Shown piece by piece: positions 25,101 to 31,500 of a stretch of 64,000 nt of DNA. How positions within the stretch are numbered: position 1 is the stretch's first letter; the number at the start of each line of letters is the position of its first letter. The position numbers and the translations under genes are program-made. The notes below the pieces were generated by a model. The model searched no databases. It saw only the letters and a list, made by a program, of their open reading frames with translations, and was not told the origin of the DNA. The DNA comes from Owenia fusiformis (lineage: Eukaryota > Annelida > Polychaeta > Sabellida > Oweniidae): NCBI GenBank assembly GCA_903813345.2, contig CAIIXF020000004.1:31313986-31377985 (forward strand), in the 5' to 3' direction.

Positions 25101-27605
25101 GCACTGTGATAGATCTCCTGTCTGGAAGTTCTTTTACTTTCTACCCTTTCCAAGAGGTGTTTGTCATGAGACTCTTAAAATTAGAGGTAATTTTTGATCT
25201 AGTTGATATCCAATCAGTCTGTAGATCATCAGAAATTCACTTTCTGTGACTAGATTTGTTATCTATGTAATAGCTGAAATTTGTTTCTTACTCTAATCCC
25301 TGCGGTTCCATGCGAGTCCATTTGAGATCAATGAGATGCCTTCAGAATTATGTGAGTGAGGGCTAGTCAAAGGGAGGGCTAGTCACAGAGAGGGCTAGTC
25401 ACAGGGAGGGCTAGTCACAGGGAGAGCTAGTCACAGAGAGGGCTAGTCACAGGGAGGGCTAGTCACAGGGAGGGCTAATCACAGGGAGGGCTAGTCATAG
25501 AGAGGGCAGGTCACAGGGAGGGCTAGTCACAAGGAGGGCTAGTCACAGGGATTCATGGAAATTCTGCCTATTTGTCTAATGAACTTGGCTAATTTCAACA
25601 CTTTTTTTATACTTTAATCTTTTTTCCCTTTGGCAATTGTGCATACATATACAAAGAACACAGGGCTTTGATTCAGTCTATGTGAAGAAAGATGTGGTTA
25701 TTGGAATATGCATACAATTTCTCTTATGATTTTGAACAAGATTTTGTGCAGGGGCAATTTAGTAAAATTTTTGATATTCCTTTCAAATGCAAAACTTTTG
25801 CAGCAAAATTGAATGCAAGTTAAAAAACATTTTTTGTCTCAATTCAAAGTAGGGCTCCTCTGCACCCCTCCCCTTAGTATTTAACAAATTGTCCAAAATA
25901 TATTAATGGGCCTCTACTATTGTATTTTTGCTTGGAATTATTTTCCCTTTATATGGGGGGGGGGGGGTGGTAGACACTTCACATGATCAAAAGACTAAAA
26001 GGCCCACCTCTATCATTTACATTATCTAAAGACTTGGCATCTAAACACAACAAGAGATCTGAAGTAGCCTCCCTTCAAGAAGCCATAGAAGCCATAGATA
26101 GAGAAGAGCTTTATCAAGAAGTTTTGCTGAGTAAATAGAAGAACAAATGGGATATCATCACCAATATTTGATACTAACCGAAATTTGACAACTTCTGATC
26201 AAAGGTACCCTCATATCTTAAAATTATTTACATAAATCCCTAAGCCATAAGATTACATATGTACACGGGGCATACAATAAGAAGTGATAAAAACAGAATT
26301 TTCCCATATGATAATATCCATTATATAGCCACTTTTATGAATATTTAGTGCACTTAAAAAAGTCTGATTCTGTATCTCTTAAAAAACAATATTCCTGAAA
26401 ACTGTGTAATTACAGATGGTGTACTTATACATTTGCTATAATTCATGTTATTTTAAGTGCCTAAATATAAAAAAGATATATTATCACTGTATTATATATT
26501 ATCACTATTAGTTTACAGATTATGCATATTAGTGTTGCTTTAAAGTATTCAATAAGTTGTGATAAGCATTGCACTTTCACCCCCCTACATGTCTGGGTCT
26601 TAGAAGTACATGATGTCAGGCAATGATGTCAGTGACCTCCCCTTGCAAAAAAAATCGAGCATTTTCTTGGGAAAAATTCACCAGATATTTAAAGTATGAT
26701 TTAGCAATGAAAAATGATTTTTTGAGTTTATCATCCTTTAGAATATCATTTTCCAATGTATGATCAAGAAAAAGAATAAAATAAATGAAGAATAATTATG
26801 AACATTTTTATCAATCAGCATTCTTAATAAAAAAGTTCTTTCTGTAAGTTTTCTTATGGAATCTCTAATCATATGATCTATATGAGAAATGATTTTGTAA
26901 AAATTAAAAAAAATTTTATCACTTGAACTTTTTTGGATGGGACATCCTATTAGTTTTATTCTAACTTTTTAACTTCCTTAACATAATTCTTAAAACAAAT
27001 AAAATATATACATCCAAGTGTGATTTATTTTTGATCTGAATACCAGAGCAAATTAATGAACAGATAATTAGCCCAATATTTAAACATTTCATAACAGAAG
27101 ATAATCTTATCATAAGTAACTTAAAAATCTTAATTCCTTCTTAAATATCAATTAAACTTCTCTAATCTTCTCTTTTAATTGCAACCGATTAATTTTCCAG
27201 GTGAAGTTATTTTAAAGTTAAAACTTATAAAAAAATTCAAGTTTTGACAAGTTACCCCCTATCTGCCCACTTATAAAATCATTTGGTACGTCCCGAACTT
27301 TTCTCCGGACGCATTGAAGAATCAAATTGGCTTGGCCTAAACTTACAAATCGGAACTTTGAGAAATTTTCACCCAAATTCCTATATCGTCATTTCAGATA
27401 TGCAAAATGTCCAATTGTGATTTTAAAATGTTCTGCATGACGGAAATCATGTGTACAATCATTGAATCTGAGAACTGAGATGTTTTAGAACGAAATATAT
27501 ATTTTTTAAACTTACCGCTTGTTGACTAAGTTGAACGCATATCGCAAAAATGACAACCAGAATCAGTAAATTGTTCTGCTGATTGTAAAGCGTCCGTGGA
27601 ATCAT
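914..27605 (-). CDS. COL4A1-like: Collagen type IV alpha-1-type chain, 5' part (17 exons, gene incomplete)
   Basis: Basement-membrane collagen chain, secreted and assembled with an alpha-2 chain into a network-forming trimer. Seventeen exons were read on the minus strand; joined by GT-AG junctions they give 655 codons with no stop. Order: signal peptide (residues 1-30), 7S segment with four Cys (C32, C35, C40, C42), then Gly-X-Y with the interruptions expected of collagen IV: GCNGTKG (125-131), GEEISG (161-166), GQMGLGVQG (219-227), a 15-residue break (246-259), a Cys pair (C535, C538) and a 10-residue break (607-617). The same landmarks occur in the same order in human COL4A1, as I recall that sequence. 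Family chains are about 1,700 residues, so roughly 60 percent including NC1 lies beyond position 1. It is divergently paired with the plus-strand collagen. Introns 1 (8.2 kb) and 4 (6.3 kb) are the largest. Exons 13-15 end in phase 1, splitting a Gly codon; all others are phase 0. Confidence 0.95.
1577..1592 (-). other. Stem-loop in the LINE 3' untranslated region (GNRA-type loop)
   Basis: On the element's sense strand AAGCCG-GCAA-CGGCTT forms a six-pair stem with a GCAA tetraloop, enclosed by a longer imperfect GTCTCTCC / GGAGAC pairing. Conserved 3' hairpins are recognised by the reverse transcriptase in several LINE families; that role here is inferred. Confidence 0.6.
1669..3108 (-). pseudogene. 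LINE reverse transcriptase, C-terminal part (5' truncated)
   Basis: Frame is open from 3108 to the stop at 1669, about 480 codons; the first Met is at 3066. Motifs in order: [19 protein letters not shown] (palm), the catalytic [22 protein letters not shown]-like thumb sequence (here [15 protein letters not shown]), KYLGLYF, then a C-terminal domain with [15 protein letters not shown] and a Cys/His knuckle ([17 protein letters not shown]). It lacks the endonuclease and the fingers region, so it cannot be a complete element. A frame free of stops over this length argues for youth. Confidence 0.9.
3123..3788. other. Intron sequence without a gene
   Basis: Between the LINE and exon 16. AT-rich, with a run of C at 3531-3543. 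Nothing coding seen. Confidence 0.7.
3789..3967 (-). CDS. COL4A1-like: Collagen IV alpha-1-type exon 16: Gly-X-Y with Cys pair
   Basis: 179 bp completing Gly529 and coding residues 530-588. It begins [13 protein letters not shown]: an RGD (531-533) directly beside a C-x-x-C pair (C535, C538). The pair sits where human COL4A1 has its CLIC interruption (from memory). TAG acceptor, GTAAGA donor, back to phase 0. A 17-bp minisatellite starts about 30 bp upstream of the acceptor. Confidence 0.93.
3996..4212. repeat. 17-bp minisatellite, about 13 copies
   Basis: Unit close to GAACCAGTAAATGGTAT, repeated with occasional single-base variants (GAACC/AAACC). It lies just upstream of the exon 16 acceptor, inside the intron. 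Because 17 is not a multiple of three, it yields open frames of Tyr/Trp/Leu-rich peptide that are artefacts. Confidence 0.95.
4425..4533. mobile_element. Small mariner-like MITE, about 109 bp
   Basis: Bounded by TA. The left end CCAGGTCATTCAATAAGTTC and the reverse of the right end (GGGTTGTTCAAAAAGTGC) are similar inverted repeats. A second right-end-like sequence lies at 4572-4586. No coding capacity. Confidence 0.5.
4603..4824 (-). CDS. COL4A1-like: Collagen IV alpha-1-type exon 15: Gly-X-Y with RGD
   Basis: 222 bp (residues 455-528 plus a base). Breaks occur at GETAYG and GSFRGEG. An RGD is at 465-467 (GDRGDPG). TCAG acceptor, GTACAT donor (weaker than its neighbours). A partial mariner-like inverted end lies just outside the donor. 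Confidence 0.92.
4978..5036. repeat. Short tandem duplication, then a mariner-like end
   Basis: GAAAGGAAGTTATTAGACAA occurs twice in a row with short spacers. At 5039-5072 follows sequence resembling a mariner terminal repeat (ACAAGGGGAGATCAATAAGT). The rest of the intron to 5464 shows nothing coding. Confidence 0.5.
5465..5668 (-). CDS. COL4A1-like: Collagen IV alpha-1-type exon 14: Gly-X-Y
   Basis: 204 bp completing Gly387 and running to the first base of codon 455, with one short break (GFSMKG, 417-422). It includes repeated GEPGF triplets and GRPGRVG. ATAG acceptor, GTAAG donor. Confidence 0.93.
5669..6670. other. Intron with degraded DNA-transposon ends
   Basis: Nothing coding. Two similar sequences, CTACAAGGTGTCACAAAAAA at 6444 and TACAGGGTGACCCAAAAAGG at 6605, resemble each other and the inverted ends of the mini-element at 13671-13719. 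They look like solo ends of a mariner-type family. Confidence 0.5.
6671..6809 (-). CDS. COL4A1-like: Collagen IV alpha-1-type exon 13: Gly-X-Y with interruption, phase-1 end
   Basis: Forty-six codons plus one base (residues 341-386). The repeat is broken at [11 protein letters not shown] (362-372). The last base is the first G of a Gly codon completed by exon 14, the split-Gly junction common in collagen IV. ACAG acceptor, GTAAG donor. Confidence 0.92.
6969..7980. mobile_element. About 1-kb non-autonomous element with 13-bp inverted ends and internal repeats
   Basis: Perfect inverted ends GCTCACATGGTGA (6969-6981) and its complement (7968-7980). The interior is a diverged tandem array: ACAGATGGACAAATCAATG recurs near 7069, 7402 and (imperfectly) 7598, and TCCTATCGACAGAGGTTTTA near 7349, 7534 and 7868. 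A GACGGACA-type microsatellite sits at 7908-7952. No transposase frame. Its right end is 24 bp from the exon 12 donor. Confidence 0.75.
8005..8103 (-). CDS. COL4A1-like: Collagen IV alpha-1-type exon 12: Gly-X-Y
   Basis: Thirty-three codons (residues 308-340), [10 protein letters not shown] to GFDGVK. CTAG acceptor, GTATGG donor. The donor is 24 bp from the inverted end of the mobile element at 6969-7980. Confidence 0.92.
8255..8317 (-). CDS. COL4A1-like: Collagen IV alpha-1-type exon 11: Gly-X-Y
   Basis: Twenty-one codons (residues 287-307), [10 protein letters not shown] to GNQGKR. ACAG acceptor, GTATGT donor. Seven unbroken triplets. Confidence 0.92.
8380..8604. repeat. 42-bp minisatellite, array A (about 6 copies)
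   Basis: Unit begins GATTGGTTGAACACAGGTCA and continues CATGTCATGTTTCTCAGT. It lies in the intron between exons 11 and 10. Each unit carries ATTGG, the reverse of a CCAAT box. The same unit forms array B at 9253-9528. Confidence 0.93.
8782..8943 (-). CDS. COL4A1-like: Collagen IV alpha-1-type exon 10: Gly-X-Y with a long interruption
   Basis: Fifty-four codons (residues 233-286). After GPPGPPG the repeat stops for [14 protein letters not shown] (246-259) and resumes at GPKGFPG. A long non-helical break at this point is also a feature of vertebrate alpha-1 chains, but with unrelated residues. TTAG acceptor, GTATGT donor. Confidence 0.92.
9122..9199 (-). CDS. COL4A1-like: Collagen IV alpha-1-type exon 9: Gly-X-Y with conserved interruption
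   Basis: Twenty-six codons (residues 207-232). It contains [12 protein letters not shown], closely like the GQMGLSFQGPKG break of human COL4A1 as I recall it; this is one of the strongest arguments for alpha-1 type. TTAG acceptor, GTAAAA donor. Confidence 0.92.
9253..9528. repeat. 42-bp minisatellite, array B (about 7 copies)
   Basis: Same unit as array A but mostly with ACAGATCACATG where array A has ACAGGTCACATG. It lies in the intron between exons 9 and 8. The two arrays therefore flank exons 9-10. Confidence 0.93.
9628..9690 (-). CDS. COL4A1-like: Collagen IV alpha-1-type exon 8: Gly-X-Y
   Basis: Twenty-one codons (residues 186-206), [10 protein letters not shown] to GDVGEP, seven unbroken and acidic triplets. 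CCAG acceptor, GTAAG donor. Confidence 0.92.
9691..10758. other. Intron sequence without recognised features
   Basis: About 1.07 kb between exons 8 and 7, AT-rich. Nothing coding seen. Confidence 0.6.
10759..10842 (-). CDS. COL4A1-like: Collagen IV alpha-1-type exon 7: Gly-X-Y with first interruption
   Basis: Twenty-eight codons (residues 158-185). The triplet pattern is broken at GEEISGPGG, at the place where human COL4A1 has its GEILG interruption (from memory). ACAG acceptor, GTGAG donor. A CAATA-type microsatellite begins just upstream of the acceptor. Confidence 0.91.
10846..10984. repeat. CAATA/CAGTA microsatellite
   Basis: Imperfect five-base repeat (ACAATACAGTACAGTACA and variants) directly upstream of the exon 7 acceptor on the minus strand. 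It creates an artefactual Tyr/Leu/Val-rich open frame. Confidence 0.9.
11108..11188 (-). CDS. COL4A1-like: Collagen IV alpha-1-type exon 6: Gly-X-Y
   Basis: Twenty-seven codons (residues 131-157), nine unbroken triplets from [10 protein letters not shown] to GFPGLP. ACAG acceptor and GTGAG donor, phase 0. Confidence 0.92.
11229..11429 (+). repeat. R1 dispersed repeat, split copy
   Basis: Matches the R1 family in two parts (11229-11275 and 11352-11429), separated by about 76 bp of unrelated sequence. It ends ten bases from the exon 5 donor. Confidence 0.75.
11440..11502 (-). CDS. COL4A1-like: Collagen IV alpha-1-type exon 5: Gly-X-Y with conserved Cys
   Basis: Twenty-one codons (residues 110-130) ending GLDGCNGTK; with the Gly of exon 6 this reads GCNGTKG, a motif also found near the N-terminal end of vertebrate alpha-1 chains. 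Acceptor TAG, donor GTAAA. It follows a 6.3-kb intron rich in mobile elements. Confidence 0.9.
11552..12272. mobile_element. 721-bp non-autonomous DNA element with 5-bp target duplication
   Basis: Left end CAGGGGCGTAGGAAGG and right end TTTCTACGCCACTG are inverted (CAG-x-GGCGTAG). Flanked by AAGAT at 11547-11551 and 12273-12277. Further inward both ends carry CAACACTACGC. No transposase. Ends of this type are common in hAT-like elements, but the apparent duplication is 5 rather than 8 bp, so the superfamily is left open. Confidence 0.75.
12278..12886. other. Intron sequence without a gene
   Basis: Between the 721-bp element and the first R2 copy. AT-rich; nothing recognised. Confidence 0.5.
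12887..13077 (+). repeat. R2 dispersed repeat (about 190 bp), best copy
   Basis: Starts CAGGCCCCTAGCCAGAATTT and ends CCTGGCTACAGGCCTGG, so the ends are imperfect inverted repeats. Internal landmarks: GGGGGGTTCACTTTT, AATGGTGAAAAACTGCATGA, TTTTGGCCAGGGGGGG and a GGTTCACGCGAACC palindrome. Other copies: 14543-14690, 15027-15185, 36808-36998, 57232-57386. Confidence 0.85.
13186..13285. repeat. TTTGCCTC-type degenerate repeat
   Basis: TTTGCCTCAYC / TTGCCTMATC motifs about every 15-30 bp. The reverse complement (GAGGCAAA) makes a second, longer cluster at 62305-62525. Confidence 0.7.
13671..13719. mobile_element. 49-bp hairpin made of two mariner-like ends
   Basis: TACATGGTGACCCAAAAAAT (21 bp with the next G), a six-base spacer, then the inverted copy ending TTGGGGTCACCCTGTA; TA at both ends. 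It looks like a DNA transposon reduced to little more than its inverted repeats. A solo end of the same family is at 6605. Confidence 0.7.
14543..14690 (-). repeat. R2 dispersed repeat, reverse copy
   Basis: Carries TTCAAAATTATGCAATTTTC, CACCATTCTGAGCACTT and AAAGCTGGCTACGGGC, the reverse of R2 landmarks. The ends are more worn than at 12887. Confidence 0.75.
15027..15185 (+). repeat. R2 dispersed repeat
   Basis: CAGGCCCATAGCCAGGATTT start, GTGGTTCACTTTTGACAA, AATGGTGAAAAACTGCATAA. The right end is lost. Confidence 0.78.
17651..17788 (+). repeat. R1 dispersed repeat (about 140 bp), good copy
   Basis: Family landmarks in order: TTTCTCTTCAAAATTTGAAT, CTGATTTTCTTGCATTTCTA, ATACAATTTAGAGTGTTAAC, TACATGCCTGTTTACTTTAT, TCCTTTCTGATTCCACTCTT, TTTTAAAACATGA. 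It lies 43 bp from the exon 4 donor. Confidence 0.9.
17832..17876 (-). CDS. COL4A1-like: Collagen IV alpha-1-type exon 4: Gly-X-Y
   Basis: Fifteen codons, [15 protein letters not shown], with a TAG acceptor and GTAAG donor. A 45-bp, five-triplet exon of the kind usual in fibril and network collagens. It is too short to stand out as an open frame and was found by reading Gly codon spacing. Residues 95-109. Confidence 0.88.
18117..18232. repeat. 29-bp tandem array (4 copies) overlapping the exon 3 donor
   Basis: Unit TTACAATAAGTATGATATAC plus AATATCCTT, at a 29-bp period. The last unit runs into the end of exon 3: the minus-strand exon end AAGG and its GTATTG donor align with AAGG-ATATTG in the other units. 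Confidence 0.9.
18231..18365 (-). CDS. COL4A1-like: Collagen IV alpha-1-type exon 3: Gly-X-Y
   Basis: Forty-five codons, all in uninterrupted Gly-X-Y triplets (residues 50-94), running from [10 protein letters not shown] to GPRGIR. It contains an RGD at residues 79-81. The GT donor (GTATTG) lies inside the last unit of a 29-bp tandem array, so the splice site borders, and partly is, repeat sequence. Confidence 0.9.
18366..19226. other. Intron 2 of the alpha-1-type gene
   Basis: AT-rich; contains an imperfect inverted pair, ATGGGATTATCTG (18818) and GGGATAATCCC (18927), of unknown meaning. No gene seen. Confidence 0.5.
19227..19283 (-). CDS. COL4A1-like: Collagen IV alpha-1-type exon 2: 7S cysteine cluster
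   Basis: Nineteen codons, [19 protein letters not shown], bounded by a CAG acceptor and a GTAAG donor, phase 0 on both sides. The four Cys in 11 residues match the 7S cross-linking region of alpha-1-type collagen IV, where tetramers of triple-helical molecules are disulfide and lysine cross-linked. The following exon supplies the Gly that starts the continuous repeat. Confidence 0.92.
19566..19700 (+). repeat. R1 dispersed repeat
   Basis: Near-complete copy, TTTTTCTCTCAAAAATTTGA to TTTTGCAATTTAAAACA. On the minus strand it stays open over the conserved short peptide ([19 protein letters not shown]). Confidence 0.9.
19941..20125 (+). repeat. R3 dispersed repeat (about 150-180 bp)
   Basis: Landmarks: GTGATCTCCACAGGA, AATTGGCCAAAATATGCCCA, TTTTTCATGATTTTCCCATT, GTGGGTGCAAG and CAGGTGGGTGCTGCGCTCAC. 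Other copies: 35035-35145, 46643-46785 (reverse), 58360-58450 (reverse, partial). Confidence 0.8.
21138..21420. repeat. Diverged tandem duplication of about 155 bp
   Basis: GTCCCTAGACTCTTAACCC (21147) and GTGTCCCTCAATTCTTAACC (21299) begin two related units, each followed by CTTTTAAC and a G-rich GAGGGGG/AAGGGG part. Not coding. Confidence 0.6.
22925..22977. repeat. Short tandem repeat, 3 copies
   Basis: GCTTGGCATATCTAGT repeated three times, followed by partial GTGCAGTG and CATCTAGTGCAGT. Confidence 0.9.
23560..23770. other. C- and G-run cluster, G-quadruplex candidate
   Basis: A run of C near 23559, then GGGGGGGAGGG and GGGGGAGGG blocks (23600-23632) and a dense G stretch at 23713-23767 with runs of up to 13 G. 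Open frames here (Pro- or Gly-rich) are artefacts of composition. Confidence 0.7.
24508..24640. mobile_element. 133-bp MITE with TTAAATTGCTTC inverted ends
   Basis: Left TTAAATTGCTTCATTTTGAA and right (reversed) GTTTAATTGCTTCGTCATGA; CATG on both sides may be the target duplication (24504-24507, 24641-24644). The interior is a ladder of GAAGC/GCTTC pairs. No coding capacity. Confidence 0.6.
24790..24880. repeat. Tandem duplication of about 47 bp
   Basis: AAGTGATTTTGAACAATTTT plus TCATTTCCTC occurs twice in a row, just after a CATCATTATCATCA microsatellite (24758-24788). Confidence 0.85.
25355..25552. repeat. 16-bp minisatellite, about 12 copies
   Basis: Unit GGAGGGCTAGTCACAG with sporadic variants (AGAGGG, CTAATC, GGCAGGTC). 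In intron 1 of the alpha-1-type gene. Confidence 0.95.
25553..27515. other. Intron 1 proximal part, no gene
   Basis: AT-rich sequence with a run of G at 25956-25968. No exon, dispersed repeat family or tandem array was recognised up to exon 1. Confidence 0.5.
27516..27605 (-). CDS. COL4A1-like: Collagen IV alpha-1-type exon 1: start codon and signal peptide
   Basis: Thirty codons from the ATG at 27605-27603, ending at a GTAAG donor. The peptide begins [10 protein letters not shown] and carries a hydrophobic core ([12 protein letters not shown], residues 13-24) followed by polar QLSQQA, a good secretory signal peptide. This ATG was chosen because it begins the hydrophobic leader and the exon joins in phase 0 to the 7S exon 8.2 kb away. 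Confidence 0.9.
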
Positions 27606-28536
27606 GGTGTCTATAAAGTTTATAATCACTCCAAGTGAATACTGAACTTGCTATAGCACTTCAGCATCCACGCATTATCTTCCTAAAAACTATGGAAACA
27701 GAGAGATTTTGAGCACCTTTCAAATCCCTGTTTCAGACTTCCACCATCTTGCGAATTCAACATGCAGTACAGACGAAAAATCCCTACGCTGAACTATTTT
27801 CCTGTCAAAATCACGCTAACTTCAATTTCTAGATCACATATACCAATAAAGTTATCAAAATCATCGAGGAATCCTCAATATATTTGTTTTGTGTAAAGGA
27901 AATAACTTTTTGATACAGTAATCTGATGATGTTCTAACTTTAGTGATGAACTACTTTCAGCGGAAGGAAATTCCAATTAGTGTAGAGGTGTCAATCATCT
28001 AGGGGCTCTCTCAAAGTCAATATTTGCTTCTCACTTTAGGGTTTCGTTTTAATCATTTATATGATGTAAAGGTAGCTTTTTGGCATTCACTTTCACACTT
28101 TGGTACAAGTAGCTACTCTTTAAAGAAATGTCACTGAAATTTTACTTCAAATACGCGTAATAAAATTGAAACCATAAAAGTTGTCTGCGATTAGTTTGAG
28201 TGGGTCCCTTGACTCGATATCTGTACCTTCGTGAGCCGTGAGTTGGTGAAGGCAAAACAGGACTTTTGGAGTACAGAGATTTTCTCATATTTTCATATGA
28301 AGTCCGGACGATAAACTCACCAGCAAATACGGCGTTGGATACTTCAATACCTATAGATTCACAAGGTTTGATCTGACCGAAGGCTTGTATAGCAGTTCGG
28401 TCAAAATCGAGGAGAGGATCGGTGCCAACTTTGGCAGACGGTTGAAGCGGAGACTTCAAAAATGGAGGACAATTTATTATCTAGTATCTGTTTAAATTGT
28501 AAGCGGCATTCCAGTTCCACGCCGTTTTCTAGAACA
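27606..28536. promoter_or_regulatory. Shared divergent promoter region of the collagen IV pair
   Basis: 931 bp separate the two start codons. Divergent COL4A1/COL4A2 transcription from one short promoter is established in vertebrates; the same layout here implies shared control (inference). About 28160-28540 is visibly richer in G+C and CpG than the flanking sequence. No convincing TATA box was found at a usable distance for either gene. CCAAT-like motifs occur near 27841 (CCAATAAAG) and 27973 (CCAATTAG). Exact start sites cannot be read. Confidence 0.7.
28142..28459 (-). other. Unrecognised 105-codon open frame inside the divergent promoter, with an internal strong donor
   Basis: A minus-strand frame opening MKSPLQPSAKVG runs antisense to the 5' end of the plus-strand collagen. 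I recognise no family. Its G+C is higher than the surroundings, which could reflect coding or promoter sequence. At 28320 it contains CTG|GTGAGTT, a near-consensus splice donor. A 5' leader exon of the minus-strand collagen ending here and spliced to an acceptor around 27640-27710 would explain the donor. Coding function is not supported beyond the open frame. Confidence 0.3.
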
Positions 28537-28547
28537 ATGAAACAATT
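28537..28547 (+). CDS. COL4A2-like: Collagen IV alpha-2-type exon 1: start codon
   Basis: ATG AAA CAA TT followed by a GTAAGTATG donor; the split Leu codon is completed by exon 2. An in-frame upstream ATG at 28462, in a better start context (A at -3, G at +4), would add 25 mostly polar residues before the hydrophobic core. The 28537 start gives the cleaner signal peptide and is preferred, but the choice is uncertain. Confidence 0.7.
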
Positions 28548-31500
28548 GTAAGTATGTTTTGTAAAATCTGTTGCTGAAAACTGAAGAAAAGGCACAGAAA
28601 TCGACATTCTAAAACATGCAATATCAGCTCATTTGAAATGCAGACGATCAAAAGTTTCAAAGTTTTTACTATAATTTTCTGTCTTTTTCAGATTTGTCAT
28701 TGCGATTATAGCTTTATTAACAATTGACACAGTGGCAGGGGTGAGTATATTTTATTTGCTAGTTTCTGAGAGTCCAAGACAGCAGGGAAAGACTTGGAAT
28801 GATTTAGGTTAACATTTAGCAGAAGAAAATGGCTACCAGTAAAAAAGTTAGGCCAAGCAAAAAAGTTGAAAATTAGGATTTGTTGTGAAGTCTTTGTGGA
28901 CGTTTAAGTTTGAACATCTTTCTGAATTGGTTTATTCAAATAAGAGTTTCTTAATATATGAAAGTACCAGCTTTTTATATTTTATAAACCTAGGAATATT
29001 TTTTAGAATACATTGATTGAAAACTACATGGTATAATGCGTCTATTGTTGGCATGGTCTATTTTATCAGAATTCTGGTTGATTTTGATTCTTAATTATTC
29101 TTCATTTATTGAAATTGGAAAATGCATTCATTAAACCAGTATTTAATGAGTGTTCACAAATTTGCCTTGGAGTTTATGAAAGGAGTAATCTTTACAATTC
29201 TTTACAAGGATTAAGAACTTCAAATTATCATGCCAAATTATCTCCAGAGTTCTACTTTGAAGTGAGATATTTCATCCACTTGAGATTGTGTGGTTAAGCT
29301 TAAGATGGTGCTTGAAAGGATCTTCTGTCTATAAATCCACCCCTTTTAGAAAGAACATCCCATTGTTCTTAGAATTTCTCATAATTTCTTGCAAATGGCA
29401 AAAGTTGGAGAAATATGAAATATATAGAGTACTCAAAACTTTAAGATAAGTGAAGATTGGATAATCCACCAAAAAAGCAAAATTATATTTTTAAGTGCTT
29501 CGAGACTAATCTTATTTCATAAGGGAGACATATTTGAAGATAGACTATGCTGAAAATGGAAGACCACCCTCAGGCTAGGAAGTTACTCTTGTCTATTTCA
29601 TCATATCTTTATAAAAAATACCGAAATCATTTTTTAATTTAAGCCTAATCTTAAAAGTACACCTTGTGCAATATAGTTATAATAGTTGTGTTGGATTGTT
29701 AGTGATACATTAATGGTTTCATAATCACTGAAAATGTGGTTCATTTTCTTGTGAGATAACATGGCTTAAGAATTTGACAATTTACTGATTAAACCTTTAA
29801 ATAAACATGGAATTAAACACTTCCATCTTCAGTGTTTGAATCTGCTGATAAAGACTGGTTGTTAAGTTTAATTTGTGATTTGTGGCTTCACTTTTAAGTC
29901 TATGTTAACATTTAGACTTTCAGTAGATTTTTTGTTTGAGTCTTTTCCTAATGTTGTTTCATTAAGATATTGATTTACTTTAAACAAGGTTTTCATGTGT
30001 TCATATGAAATAAAGATTCACTTAAAATATGAGTTCAATTGAAATAAAGATTCACTTAAAATATGGGTTCATTTGAAATAAAGATTCACTTAAAATATGG
30101 CTTCATTTAAGAGGATTTTCATTAAACATGTTTTTATGGGTTCACATGAAATAAGTTCATTTGAAAATATAAATTCACTTAAGATATGGGTTCATTTGAA
30201 ATATGGATTCATGTAAAATTTGGGTTCATGCTAATTATGGGTTTTAAGTATGGATTCATGTTAAATATGGTTCATTTTAATTATGGATTCATGTTGAATA
30301 TGAGTTCATTTGAAATATGGATTCATTTTAAATACGGGTTCATTTGAAATATGGTTCACTTTAAATATGGTATCACTTATGGATTGACTTATCTCATAAC
30401 ACAGTGGGTTGTGCACCTTAGCAACATACTAAAATTCACATGAAACACATGCAGAAGTTTTTACAACTCATTTGTTTAAAATTGTACATCAGAAACAATG
30501 TTATGATTCAAAACATTTAACATGTTGATAAAAATAAAAGGTTTTGAAAAAAGGACATAAAAAATCCATCAAAAACCTCAAGTATCTTTTGCATAATATA
30601 TTTTTTCATGAAAAACAAAGAAAAAATGTTTTCATTCAAAACAATTTGAAAAAATGAAAGTAAATGTGGCAGACTGGGCTACAGAGTTCAAAGAAGTACA
30701 CAGGGGTTCTAAGTTAGCTGAGTTGGAAAACAGTTGATTTATGACATGAAAGATAACTTTCTGTTCTTTTAGCATGTATTTCAGAATGGTTTAGCACTTT
30801 ACACCCCTCTGAAAAAGTTTGAAAATACTGTGATTGTTGGATTTTTTCTCAATTATATATTAATAGCTGATCAGAAATTTATAAAAATTTAATGAATATT
30901 CAGAATTTTTTTGAAAATCGTCAAACAAGCAAGTATTCTTTTAAACAATGGTTCAATGAGAAAATTTCCAAACTCTTTGATGGGAGAGTGGCCTTCTGGG
31001 TTATTCAAGCCTCACAAACATCATACAGAAACACAAATATCCTACTTAAAATCTTTTAGGATGTGGAGCCTATAATACTGTATTCTTAAAAAAAACTTCT
31101 GATGTTTTATGGAACATGATTCCTTTTTGCCATCAGATAGAATTCTGCGTCTTCCTGTTTTTTGTTTTTTCTTTTTTTGTCTCAGATGTGGTATGCGATC
31201 AACTTCCTTAAAAGTTCAATTCCAAATTTACGTGCTGTAAATATGAGTTTAATTAAACTACACAAACATTTGTAAAATAATACACCAAATGTGTCAAGCT
31301 GACCATGTTTTTTTCCCGAATGCAAAGATTGTAAAAATTGATAAAAGCAAGAAATAGCTAACAGGCTAGAGTTCACATTGTATTGTTTATTTTCTAAAAA
31401 TGCAAGAAATTGGATATTTTGTTTAAAAATTCAGGAAATTTGTGTCTGGATCAGACAAGCTGAGAGAGAAAATTTTAAACTGGTAAACATTTCAAAATAA

